Source: UMGS1901 sp934122115 (GTDB taxonomy: Bacteria; Bacillota; Clostridia; TANB77; CAG-508). From it: a DNA stretch of 64,000 nucleotides. The position numbers and the translations under genes were made by a program. This document shows positions 9,137 through 17,642 of this stretch, one piece after another (position 1 is the first letter of the stretch; each line of letters opens with the position of its first letter). Where the stretch lies: assembly GCA_934122115.1 (NCBI GenBank), contig CAKOVU010000003.1, positions 66,619 through 130,618 on the forward strand, in the 5' to 3' direction. The notes beneath the pieces are model-generated. The model was given only the letters and a program-made list of their open reading frames with translations, was not told the DNA's origin and searched no databases.

Positions 9137-10243
9137 ATGTGGGGAGATATCGCTATTGCATTCTTATTAGCATTTATAACAGCATTTGTAATAACACCGT
9201 ATACAATAAGATTAGCTAGAAAAGTAGGCGCTGTAGACGTACCTAGCGACAGAAGAGTAAATAAAAAGCCAATGCCAAGACTTGGAGGACTAGCAGTTAT
9301 ATCAGGCTTTTTAGTATCCATGATATATTTAATTATATCTATGGCAATAGAAGGAAAAATTAATTTTCTAGGAGATAATTTATATATAAAATTGATAGGC
9401 GTATTGCTAGGAATGATTATTCTTGGAATCACATGTTATATAGATGATGTGAAAGGAATAAAACCATTAACCAAGTTAGCAGGACAAACCCTAGCTGCTA
9501 TTGTTGTTGTTCAGAGTGGGGTTCTTATAGATAATTTTACAATACCTTTTAAAGAAAATAGTATTGTGTTAAATGAAGTATTTAGCTATATCATAACTAT
9601 AGGATGGATAGTTGGAATTACAAATGCGATAAATTTAATAGATGGACTTGATGGATTATCTTCAGGGATTACATTAATTTCGTGTATATCTCTATTAATA
9701 ATTTTTGCATTAAATGAATCTCCTCTAATAGCTATAGTGTTAATTACAGCATTAGCAGGTTCGATAGTTGGATTTTTGCCATATAATTTCAATCCAGCAA
9801 AAACATTTATTGGAGATGTAGGTTCCAATTTTATGGGATTTGCACTTTCAATAATATCAATATTAGGTGTGGCTAAAACTTATACAGCTATAGTTTTAAT
9901 AGCTCCTATAATAGTACTTGCTTTGCCTATATTTGACACTCTATGGGCAATAATTAGAAGAATAGTAAAAACAAAATCTATAAAAGGTGTATTTAAAGCA
10001 GATAAAGGTCATTTACATCATAGACTTATGGCAAAAGGTTTTTCACAAAAACAATCGGTGCTAATTCTATATGGAATAACTGCGATACTAGGAATGACAG
10101 CAGTAATACTTTTGGATAGTGGAATCTGGAAAGCAATATCATTTGCTTTACTTGTAGTTGCAATTATAGCAATAGGATATAAAGATATAAAACAACTAGG
10201 ATTGTTTAATGATGAAGAAAACAATCATGGCAAAGGAGAATAA
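9137..10243 (+). CDS. tagO: Undecaprenyl-phosphate sugar-1-phosphate transferase (TagO/WecA/MraY family)
   Basis: A 368-residue polytopic membrane enzyme that loads a sugar-1-phosphate, in the TagO/WecA branch GlcNAc-1-phosphate, onto undecaprenyl phosphate, the first step of teichoic acid or other surface polymer synthesis. Family signatures are all visible: RVNKKPMPRLGG near residue 45, the Asp pair IDDVKG near 102, NLIDGLDGLSSG near 165, FIGDVGSNFMGF near 225 and the cytoplasmic HLHHRL near 293 that marks the WecA/TagO branch. About eleven membrane helices. Start ATG at 9137 follows GAGGAA at a normal distance; an in-phase alternative is not present nearby. It begins the second envelope block and its stop lies directly before the next start. 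Confidence 0.88.
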   Translation: MWGDIAIAFLLAFITAFVITPYTIRLARKVGAVDVPSDRRVNKKPMPRLGGLAVISGFLVSMIYLIISMAIEGKINFLGDNLYIKLIGVLLGMIILGITCYIDDVKGIKPLTKLAGQTLAAIVVVQSGVLIDNFTIPFKENSIVLNEVFSYIITIGWIVGITNAINLIDGLDGLSSGITLISCISLLIIFALNESPLIAIVLITALAGSIVGFLPYNFNPAKTFIGDVGSNFMGFALSIISILGVAKTYTAIVLIAPIIVLALPIFDTLWAIIRRIVKTKSIKGVFKADKGHLHHRLMAKGFSQKQSVLILYGITAILGMTAVILLDSGIWKAISFALLVVAIIAIGYKDIKQLGLFNDEENNHGKGE

Positions 10244-10244
10244 T

Positions 10245-11189
10245 ATGAAGAAAATTACAATATTAGTACCTGCATATAATGAGGAAGAATCTTTACCTTT
10301 TTTATATGAACGAGTTTCTAAAATTATGAATGAAATGGAAAACTATGAATTTGAGCTTCTTTTTGTTAATGATGGAAGCAAAGATAATACATTAAAAGAA
10401 ATAAAAGAATTAAGAAGTAAAGATAATAGAGTTAGCTATGTGGATTTTTCTAGAAATTTTGGAAAAGAAATAGGAATGATTGCAGGTTTAGACTATGCAA
10501 CAGGCGATTGTGTAATAATAATGGATGCAGATTTACAAGATCCGCCAGAGTTAATTCCAGAAATGATAGCTCTATGGGAAGAAGGATACGATGATGTATA
10601 TGCCCAAAGAAAATCTAGAAAAGGTGAAACTTGGTTAAAGAAATTTACATCTAAAATGTATTATAAAGTATTGCAAAGCTTAACAAAAGTACCAATCCAA
10701 AAAGATACAGGAGATTTTAGATTATTAGATAGAAGATGCGTGAATGCATTAAAGAAGATGAGAGAAACAAGCAGATGTTCAAAGAGCATGTTTAGCTGGA
10801 TTGGGTATAATAAAAAAGCTATTTATTATGATAGAGACCCACGAATAGCAGGAAAAACAAAATGGAATTATAAAAAATTAATAGATTTAGCAATAGATGG
10901 AATAACAGCTTTTACAACATCTCCACTTAGAATTTCTACATATCTTAGCATACCAACTTTTTTAGCTTTAGTAGTATATTTTATATATGTTATAATTAAA
11001 TGCATAAGATTAAATGTTGCTATTCAGGCATTCCAAGCTATTATATTATTAATATTATTCTTCTCAGGAGTACAAATAATATTGATAGGAATTATGGGAG
11101 AGTATTTAGGAAGAATATTCAATGAATCTAAAAATAGGCCATTATATTTGGTAAACGAGTATAATGATAAAAGGGAAAATAATGATTAG
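10245..11189 (+). CDS. Polyprenyl-phosphate glycosyltransferase (GT2, GtrB/ArnC/DPM1-like)
   Basis: A 314-residue membrane-bound GT2 enzyme. The N-terminal GT-A domain has LVPAYNEEESLP, FVNDGSKDNT and the metal site DADLQDPPE (about residues 87-95), with KDTGDFRLLDRR further on; two membrane helices fill the C-terminus. This architecture belongs to enzymes that move a sugar from a nucleotide donor to polyprenyl phosphate, making the donor used by GT-C enzymes. I place the start at ATG 10245, because CAAAGGAG lies 8 bases upstream; a longer frame from 10209 would overlap tagO. It pairs logically with the GT-C-like proteins at 2322 and 12243. The sugar is unknown. Confidence 0.87.
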   Translation: MKKITILVPAYNEEESLPFLYERVSKIMNEMENYEFELLFVNDGSKDNTLKEIKELRSKDNRVSYVDFSRNFGKEIGMIAGLDYATGDCVIIMDADLQDPPELIPEMIALWEEGYDDVYAQRKSRKGETWLKKFTSKMYYKVLQSLTKVPIQKDTGDFRLLDRRCVNALKKMRETSRCSKSMFSWIGYNKKAIYYDRDPRIAGKTKWNYKKLIDLAIDGITAFTTSPLRISTYLSIPTFLALVVYFIYVIIKCIRLNVAIQAFQAIILLILFFSGVQIILIGIMGEYLGRIFNESKNRPLYLVNEYNDKRENND

Positions 11190-11208
11190 AAAGGGTTATT
11201 TATAATAT

Positions 11209-12219
11209 ATGAGAGAACAAAATATTATTAATCCTGAAGTAGAAGATGGTATAGAAGAAAAGCTTGAAATAAGCTTAAGACCTCAGTTTTTAAGAGAATA
11301 CATAGGACAGAATAAAGTTAAAGAGAATATGAAAGTGTATATAGAGGCTGCAAAGAAAAGAAAGGAGCCTCTAGATCACGTTTTATTATATGGACCACCA
11401 GGATTGGGAAAAACAACTTTAGCTAATATAATTGCAAATGAAATGCATTCAAACATAAAAGTTACATCTGGTCCAGCAATAACGAAGCCTGGAGATATGG
11501 CAGCATTACTTACAGGATTATCAGAGAATGATATTTTATTTATAGATGAGATACATAGAATAAATAGAAATATCGAAGAGATATTATATCCAGCATTGGA
11601 AGATTACAAGCTAGATATAATAATAGGAAAAGGTCCAACAGCAAAGTCAATTAGAATAAATCTTCCTAAATTTACAATAGTTGGGGCTACTACAAAAGCT
11701 GGTTCTCTTACCACACCATTAAGAGATAGGTTTGGAATAGTGGAAAGACTAGAATTATACAGCTTGGAAGACTTAAAAACAATAATTAAAAGAACGGCTG
11801 GAATTTTGAATGTTGGAATAGATGAAGAATCAATAGAAGAAATTGCAAGAAGGTCAAGAGGAACCCCTAGAATTGCTAATAGACTTGTAAAAAGAATTAG
11901 AGATTATGCTACTGTTGTAGGAGATGGAAAAATAGATATTTCTATTGCAAAACTCGGATTAGACAAGCTTGAAATAGATAGCCTTGGACTGGACAAAATA
12001 GATAGAAAAATACTAGATGTAATGATTAATAAATATGGAGGAAAACCAATCGGAATAGAAACATTAGCAACCACTGTAGGTGAAGATATTGATACGATTG
12101 AGGATGTTTATGAACCTTATTTGATTCAAATAGGATTTATAGCAAGGACTCCAAGAGGCAGAGTACCATTACCAGATGCATATGACCATATTGGGGCAGA
12201 GCATCAAATTAGAATTTAG
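11209..12219 (+). CDS. ruvB: Holliday junction branch migration helicase RuvB
   Basis: A 336-residue AAA+ ATPase, full length for RuvB. It drives branch migration of Holliday junctions with RuvA during recombination and repair. Visible signatures are LRPQFLREYIGQ at the start, Walker A GPPGLGKTT (residues 61-69), Walker B LFIDEIHR, sensor/arginine-finger segment TTPLRDRFG and the C-terminal winged-helix domain ending in RTPRGRVPLP. Neither ruvA nor ruvC is next to it; it is inserted between two envelope genes, 19 bases after the GT2 gene and 23 bases before the membrane protein, so it is probably co-transcribed with them. Confidence 0.97.
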   Translation: MREQNIINPEVEDGIEEKLEISLRPQFLREYIGQNKVKENMKVYIEAAKKRKEPLDHVLLYGPPGLGKTTLANIIANEMHSNIKVTSGPAITKPGDMAALLTGLSENDILFIDEIHRINRNIEEILYPALEDYKLDIIIGKGPTAKSIRINLPKFTIVGATTKAGSLTTPLRDRFGIVERLELYSLEDLKTIIKRTAGILNVGIDEESIEEIARRSRGTPRIANRLVKRIRDYATVVGDGKIDISIAKLGLDKLEIDSLGLDKIDRKILDVMINKYGGKPIGIETLATTVGEDIDTIEDVYEPYLIQIGFIARTPRGRVPLPDAYDHIGAEHQIRI

Positions 12220-12242
12220 ATAGTTAACAAAAGGGGAAAAGT

Positions 12243-14336
12243 ATGAAAATTAATTGGAATAAGAAAATTGTTATAGGATTATTAATAATATTATTGGTTT
12301 CTATATTTTTGGAAGGTGTTGTTTTTAATATTAATTCATTTAGACTTTTAGGTGGCGATTATCCATATAAAAAGATAGAAATATCTGATGATATTCTAGA
12401 AGGTTTAGAAAACTTAGGTGACAATAGGTATAAAGTAACAAAGAATAATCCAATGATTCGAATAAAAGACGTAAACATTCAAACAGGCACTATAAAGCTA
12501 GATATATCAAGAGAGCATAAAAACAATCAAATCGGAAAAAGAAAGACAGATATAACTATATATTATTCAGATGCAACTTCGAAATACCTTAGAAAAACAC
12601 CAACAAAAACTATTAATGAACAAATTGCTAGAAGCCAATTTGGAATATTGCATCTTTCTGGAAAAACTAATTCAATTGTGATACAAATAAAAGCAGAAAA
12701 AGATGAGATTATAAACTTAAAAGATATAGAGTTTAATGTTAGTGTACCTTACAAATTCAATTTTGCAAGATTTTCAATGGTATTCTTAATAATAACAGCA
12801 CTATATTTATTTTTTAATTTAAAAATATTTGATGAAGAATATGATGCAAGAAATAAATATCATTCAACAGTAGTCATCATTGTTCTATTGACTTATATAA
12901 TCACAATGGTAAGTACAACTATCTTGGAAAGTGATAACAAGAATATAGTAACGGATCTTGATACAACAAGAACAATAGTGTATGAAAAGTATTACACAGA
13001 TTCATTAATTAATGGCAGTTTAAGCTTACAAGTTGAAAAAGATGCTAGGCTTGACGAAATGGATAATGTATATGATGAAACTGCTAGAAGCATGGAAAAT
13101 ATAAATTATTTATATGATTATGCTTACTATGATGGGAATTATTATGTGTATTTTTCAATATTACCACAATTGCTAGTTAATATACCATTTAGACTTATAA
13201 CTGGGCAGTACATAAATGTAGCATATGAAGTTTTGTTATTTGCATTACTAGGCACAGTATTCACGTTGCTAGCAATTGAAAAGCTTATAAAGAAATTCTT
13301 TAAAAATGTTAATTTAAGAATAATGACACTTTCAATGATAACAGCTTTGTTTTCAAGTGTTCTATTATATTTAACAGGAAGAACTTTGGTTTATGAAGTT
13401 GTTGCTTCATGTGGATATTGGCTAATAATGCAAGCAGTATATTTCTTAGCTTGTGCATTTGATAAAGAAAAAATAAACTATAAATGTTTAACCATAGGAT
13501 GCATATCTGCTGCTTTAGCGGTAAATGCAAGACCAAATTTATTAATAGTTTCATTGCTATTCTTGCCGATATTTATAGAAAAGTTTGTAGAATTTATAAA
13601 GAAATTAAAGAATGATAATTCAAAAACAACTAAAAAAGAATTTGTTAAATATATATTGGCAATAGTTCTACCTTATGGAATTATAGGAATTAGTATGATG
13701 ATACTAAATTACGTTAGATTTGGTAGTATAACAGAATTTGGTGCTGCATATCAATTAACGTCAAACGATATGATAAATTTAGGTTATAGATATTCTACTA
13801 TTCCAATAGGAATATGGCATTACCTATTTAATCCACCTGTAATAAATCTTACTTTTCCGTTTATTCATATGCAACCAGTAACTCCACTTTATTTAGGCTT
13901 TTATGGATGCGGATATGTAGGGGTAGGAACATTTTGGGCAACACCAATAACGTTATTGCTAATATTTATTCCGATCTTAAGAAAGCATATAAAGAATACA
14001 AATGTAAAATTATGGAGATTAATAAGAAATTCATTAATTGTAGCATTAATAATGATAATTGTGATAACCTTATTAGCGGCAAGCTATGAAAGATATTCTT
14101 TAGATTATACTTGGATGGTAGTATGGCCTGCAATTGCTATGATGCTACTAATATATGATTTAATTAAAGAAAATGAATTAGTTAGAAAAATGTTTGAAAT
14201 AGTATGCACGATAGCTACAATTATATGTATTTGTGTAGCAATGGCTATGGCCATAAAATCTGAATCAAGCTATGCTGAATATTTTTCGTCAGAGCAATAT
14301 GATAATATATCTCAAAGTATGATGTTTTGGGAATAA
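12243..14336 (+). CDS. Large polytopic membrane protein, possible GT-C-type transferase
   Basis: A 697-residue protein not assigned to a named family. After an N-terminal membrane helix comes an extracytoplasmic domain of about 150 residues rich in beta-strand pattern (residues about 30-175), then about ten to twelve membrane helices. An outside loop with NIVTDLDTTRTIVYEKYY and a NARPNLLIV segment in the membrane part resemble large GT-C proteins and related polysaccharide membrane proteins, but the match is only general. ATG is preceded by AAAAGGGGAAAAGT. The neighbourhood (tagO, polyprenyl-phosphate GT) supports an envelope glycan role. Function is otherwise unknown. Confidence 0.6.
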   Translation: MKINWNKKIVIGLLIILLVSIFLEGVVFNINSFRLLGGDYPYKKIEISDDILEGLENLGDNRYKVTKNNPMIRIKDVNIQTGTIKLDISREHKNNQIGKRKTDITIYYSDATSKYLRKTPTKTINEQIARSQFGILHLSGKTNSIVIQIKAEKDEIINLKDIEFNVSVPYKFNFARFSMVFLIITALYLFFNLKIFDEEYDARNKYHSTVVIIVLLTYIITMVSTTILESDNKNIVTDLDTTRTIVYEKYYTDSLINGSLSLQVEKDARLDEMDNVYDETARSMENINYLYDYAYYDGNYYVYFSILPQLLVNIPFRLITGQYINVAYEVLLFALLGTVFTLLAIEKLIKKFFKNVNLRIMTLSMITALFSSVLLYLTGRTLVYEVVASCGYWLIMQAVYFLACAFDKEKINYKCLTIGCISAALAVNARPNLLIVSLLFLPIFIEKFVEFIKKLKNDNSKTTKKEFVKYILAIVLPYGIIGISMMILNYVRFGSITEFGAAYQLTSNDMINLGYRYSTIPIGIWHYLFNPPVINLTFPFIHMQPVTPLYLGFYGCGYVGVGTFWATPITLLLIFIPILRKHIKNTNVKLWRLIRNSLIVALIMIIVITLLAASYERYSLDYTWMVVWPAIAMMLLIYDLIKENELVRKMFEIVCTIATIICICVAMAMAIKSESSYAEYFSSEQYDNISQSMMFWE

Positions 14337-14351
14337 AGGAGAATATACTAA

Positions 14352-15392
14352 ATGAAATTGTTAATGCATACATGTTGCGCACCATGCAGTGTATTTTGCA
14401 TAGAAAGTTTAAGAGCAGAAGGGATTGAACCAACAGTATATTGGTTCAATCCAAATATACATCCATATTCAGAATATAAGAAACGTAGGGATTGTTTAAA
14501 AGATTATACAAAATTAATAAGTGTACAAGCCATATTTGATGATGAATATGGCTTAGATGCTTTCTGCCAAGAGGCTGTAAAAGATTTGAATACAAGATGT
14601 GTGAACTATTGTTATCCTGTAAGGTTAAGGAAAACATTTGAATATGCAAAAGAACATGGTTATGATGCAGTAACAACCACTTTATTATATAGCATATATC
14701 AGAAGCATGATTTTATAAAGAAACTTATGGCGGATTTAAGCAAAGAATATGGAATAAAGTTTTTATATAGAGATTTTAGAGTTGGATTCTGGAAGGGACA
14801 TGAGGAAGCAAAGAATTTACAATTATATTTACAGCATTATTGTGGTTGCATTTTCAGCGAAGAAGAATCTGAGTTAAAACGCATAAATTCTATAACAAAG
14901 ATGCCTGATGGTTTTGAATTTTTGCCAATAAAACGTTCAATTGTAATAAAAAAGGAAAAAAATAATAAAGAAAAATATTTAGAATTATTGTTAGAGGCTG
15001 ATCCAAATGAAGACGCAATAAAAAAATATTTAGAAAAAGGAGACTTGTTTGTATTAGAATATGAAGAAATTCCAGCTTGTGTTGCGGTTGTGGTGCATAT
15101 AAATAATGAAACAGTGGAACTAAAAAATCTAGCCACAAAAGAGGAATATAGAGGAAAAGGTTTTGCCAAGAAGATGATAAAGTATTTATCAGATAATTAT
15201 AAGCAAAAATATAAAAAAATGATAGTTGGAACTACAGAAAACAATATTCCATTCTATGTAAAACAAGGTTTTGATAGATATGAAAAAACAATGAAAAATT
15301 TCTTTACAGATAATTATGATGAAGAAATATGGGATGGAAATCTACATTGTATAGATATGTATTATTATTCGAAAGAATTAAAGATTAAGTAA
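14352..15392 (+). CDS. queH: Epoxyqueuosine reductase QueH fused to a GNAT acetyltransferase
   Basis: A 346-residue two-domain protein. Residues 1 to about 190 match QueH (DUF208), which reduces epoxyqueuosine to queuosine in tRNA: HTCCAPCSV (Cys8, Cys9, Cys12), the WFNPNIHPYSEY segment, RCVNYCYPVRL (Cys83, Cys87), TTTLLYSIYQKHD and HYCGCIFSEEE (Cys164, Cys166). Paired cysteines of this family hold an iron-sulfur cluster and a second metal. Residues about 195-346 form a GNAT N-acetyltransferase domain with the acetyl-CoA motif EYRGKGFAKKM. Stand-alone QueH is usually about 180-220 residues, so the acetyltransferase is an added module of unknown substrate. ATG follows AAAGGAG. It sits 11 bases or so after the preceding membrane gene. 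Confidence 0.88.
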   Translation: MKLLMHTCCAPCSVFCIESLRAEGIEPTVYWFNPNIHPYSEYKKRRDCLKDYTKLISVQAIFDDEYGLDAFCQEAVKDLNTRCVNYCYPVRLRKTFEYAKEHGYDAVTTTLLYSIYQKHDFIKKLMADLSKEYGIKFLYRDFRVGFWKGHEEAKNLQLYLQHYCGCIFSEEESELKRINSITKMPDGFEFLPIKRSIVIKKEKNNKEKYLELLLEADPNEDAIKKYLEKGDLFVLEYEEIPACVAVVVHINNETVELKNLATKEEYRGKGFAKKMIKYLSDNYKQKYKKMIVGTTENNIPFYVKQGFDRYEKTMKNFFTDNYDEEIWDGNLHCIDMYYYSKELKIK

Positions 15393-15447
15393 ACAATATA
15401 AATGTTTAAAATATAAGCTTTTGGACAACATATTATGGGTGATTAAT

Positions 15448-16446
15448 ATGTTTAAGCCAAAGGCTTTATATTGTGAAAATAATATTGAAAATTATGTGCT
15501 TGGAAGAGAGTTATTAGAAAAATATGCTGATGTTCCAAGAGTGGTAATTGACAATCATAATAATATTGAAGAAATGAGAAAAAAGCAAAATAAGGATTTT
15601 ACAGATATGAAGCAAAATCTGATAATAGGAATTAGAAAAACACATAAATTTGTCCCAAATCATAAGACATCAGATTTTCTAGTTCCATATACATCTTCTG
15701 GTTGCACAGCAATGTGTATGTATTGCTATCTTGTATGCAATTATAATAAGTGCGCGTATTTGAGACTGTTTGTAAATAGAGAAGAAATGTTAGATAAAAT
15801 TATAAGAACTGCGCAAAATTCAGAGAAAGATTTAACTTTTGAAATTGGAAGTAATAGTGATTTAATTTTAGAAAATACGATTACAAATAATTTAGTCTGG
15901 ACGATTGAAAATTTTGCAAATACTTCAAAGGGACATTTAACTCTTCCTACTAAGTTTGATATGGTAGATGATATTTTGCCTTTAAAACATAATGGAAAAG
16001 TTACTATTAGAATGAGTGTAAATCCAGAAGAAATTATTAATAAAGTTGAATTCGGTACATCGAGGCTAAAAAATAGAGTTCAAGCTATAAATAAATTAGC
16101 AGATGCTGGCTATCCTATCGGAATATTGATAGCACCTGTAATATTGGTAGAAAATTGGAAAGAGCTATATTCAAATTTAATAAAATATTTGTATGAAAAT
16201 TTAAATGAAAAAGCTAAGAAGCAGGCATTCTTCGAAATTATTTTTATGACGTACAGCTTTGTTCATAGGGCAATAAATACAGAAGCATTTCCAAATGCCA
16301 TAGATTTATATAGCCCAGAATTAATGAGAGGACGTGGCAAAGGAAAATATATGTATAAAGACTATATACGTGAAGAAGGAGAAGAATTTTTACGAGAAGA
16401 AATGAGTAAATATTTTCCGAATAATCAAATAGAATATATAGTATAA
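15448..16446 (+). CDS. splB: Spore photoproduct lyase family radical SAM protein
   Basis: A 332-residue radical SAM enzyme of the spore photoproduct lyase family, which reverses 5-thyminyl-dihydrothymine lesions in germinating spores. The cluster motif is C-X3-C-X2-C (Cys86, Cys90, Cys93 in GCTAMCMYCYL), the spacing known for SPL rather than the usual C-X3-C-X2-C followed by other signatures; YLRLFVN follows as in SPL. Two further cysteines (97, 102) come right after. I use ATG 15448, preceded by GGGTGA; a TTG at 15421 in the same frame has no ribosome site. The residue aligning with the hydrogen-donor cysteine described for Bacillus SPL appears to be Ser135. Lies 55 bases after queH. Confidence 0.85.
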   Translation: MFKPKALYCENNIENYVLGRELLEKYADVPRVVIDNHNNIEEMRKKQNKDFTDMKQNLIIGIRKTHKFVPNHKTSDFLVPYTSSGCTAMCMYCYLVCNYNKCAYLRLFVNREEMLDKIIRTAQNSEKDLTFEIGSNSDLILENTITNNLVWTIENFANTSKGHLTLPTKFDMVDDILPLKHNGKVTIRMSVNPEEIINKVEFGTSRLKNRVQAINKLADAGYPIGILIAPVILVENWKELYSNLIKYLYENLNEKAKKQAFFEIIFMTYSFVHRAINTEAFPNAIDLYSPELMRGRGKGKYMYKDYIREEGEEFLREEMSKYFPNNQIEYIV

Positions 16447-16463
16447 AAATATCTAGAATCATA

Positions 16464-16492
16464 TTGACAAAAGTAATACGCTGTAATACAAT
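16464..16492 (+). promoter_or_regulatory. Sigma-A promoter of the toxin-antitoxin pair
   Basis: A perfect -35 box TTGACA (16464-16469) and a -10 box TACAAT (16487-16492) with 17-bp spacing, 24 bases upstream of the antitoxin start. Confidence 0.8.
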
Positions 16493-16515
16493 AAAAAAGA
16501 AGGGAGTTGATATTT

Positions 16516-16734
16516 ATGACTATTTCAGTAAGATTAAATGAAAAAGATACAGAATTGATAAAAGCTTATGCGAAAATAAATAATATATCATTATCGGATT
16601 TAATAAGAACTGCAGTATTAGAAAAAATAGAAGATGAGTATGATTTAGAATGCTATAATAAAGCAATAAGAGAATTTAAAGAAAATCCTAAAACTTATAC
16701 TTTAGAAGAAATAAAGGAGGATTTAGGACTATAA
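16516..16734 (+). CDS. RHH-type antitoxin (RelB/DUF6290-like)
   Basis: A 72-residue protein with an N-terminal ribbon-helix-helix DNA-binding pattern (MTISVRLNEKDTELIKAYA, then NISLSDLIRTAVLEKIED), the acidic C-terminal part likely wrapping the toxin. Such antitoxins bind the toxin and repress their own promoter; a good sigma-A promoter sits just upstream. I place the start at ATG 16516, which has AAGGGAG at proper distance, rather than an in-frame TTG nine bases before. The stop codon overlaps the start of the toxin gene by one base (TAATG), as expected for a coupled pair. Confidence 0.83.
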   Translation: MTISVRLNEKDTELIKAYAKINNISLSDLIRTAVLEKIEDEYDLECYNKAIREFKENPKTYTLEEIKEDLGL

Positions 16735-17000
16735 TGAATTATAAAATTTTATTTACAGAAAAAGCAAAGAAGCAGCTGAAAAAGCTTGATAAGCATACAG
16801 CTGCTCTTATAATTGGGTGGTTAGAAAAAAATATTGAAGGATGTGAAAATCCAAGGATACATGGAAAAGGGCTTGTGGAGAATAAATCAGGACAATGGAG
16901 ATATAGAATCGGAGATTATAGAGTAATATGTGAAATAGAAGACCAGAAAATTACGGTACTTGTTTTAGAAATTGGGCATAGACGAGAAATATATGATTAA
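16734..17000 (+). CDS. RelE/ParE-superfamily toxin
   Basis: An 88-residue basic protein of the RelE/ParE fold: KILFTEKAKKQLKKLDK at the start, the strand and turn QWRYRIGDYRVICEIED and the end LVLEIGHRREIYD, with Arg in the RYRIGDYR segment and a C-terminal HRREIY that in RelE-type nucleases is near the active site. RelE proteins cut mRNA on the ribosome, ParE proteins poison gyrase; the HRREIYD tail favours RelE. AAGGAGG within the antitoxin gene is its ribosome site, so translation is coupled. Confidence 0.87.
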   Translation: MNYKILFTEKAKKQLKKLDKHTAALIIGWLEKNIEGCENPRIHGKGLVENKSGQWRYRIGDYRVICEIEDQKITVLVLEIGHRREIYD

Positions 17001-17113
17001 ATATTTTGAATCATAATAAATATTGAAATTAATTATCAATTAAGATATAATTGTGACATAAAATATGGAGTATTAAATTAAAGATTTTGAAAGGCAGTGC
17101 ATAGGTAAAAAAT

Positions 17114-17592
17114 ATGGAAGAATGGTTAAAATGGGCTATTGAAATTCAAAGTTTGGCTCAGGCTGGACTAGCATATACAAGCAATATTTATGACACAGAA
17201 AGATATGAAAGATTAAGAGAAATATCGGCTGAAATGATAGCTGCAAAAAGTGATATTAATTTTGAAAAAGTAAAGAATTATCTGTAAAATCAAATACTAT
17301 AAAGGAAGTAAAAGAGGAGACTGGTTTAGAAGTAATAGCAAAAACAGTTATTGCTATTCAAGATAGAAATAAACATAATAATCCAATATATGCATATGGT
17401 GTATGTAAAATTTTTGTACTATGTGACATTATTAGCGGAAGGTTTGAGAAAAATATAGAAACAACAGAAACAAGGTATTTTTCATTAGAAGAAATACTGG
17501 ACAATCTGGCGGAAGAGAAAACAAATAAAGAGCAAATTGAGATGTGCTTCAAGGCCTATAAAGATGAAAACTGGAAGGTACAATTTGATTAA
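17114..17592 (+). pseudogene. Nudix hydrolase pseudogene with an internal deletion
   Basis: Codons 17114-17287 encode a 57-residue N-terminal segment (MEEWLKWAIEIQSLAQAGL...) typical of the helical domain before some Nudix hydrolases that act on ADP-ribose-like compounds. It ends in TAA. From 17278 in another frame the protein continues with SNTIKEVKEETGLEV, the second half of the Nudix box (REVxEExG), through to QFD at 17592. The middle of the family, including the strand before the Nudix box and its GX5E part, is missing (by comparison with the family about 40-45 codons, which I recall rather than compute). The deletion also shifts the frame. The gene is therefore broken. Confidence 0.8.
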
Positions 17593-17642
17593 AGAGTTCA
17601 TAAGAAATATTATAATAATAAAAAAAGAAAGGACTGATAAAA

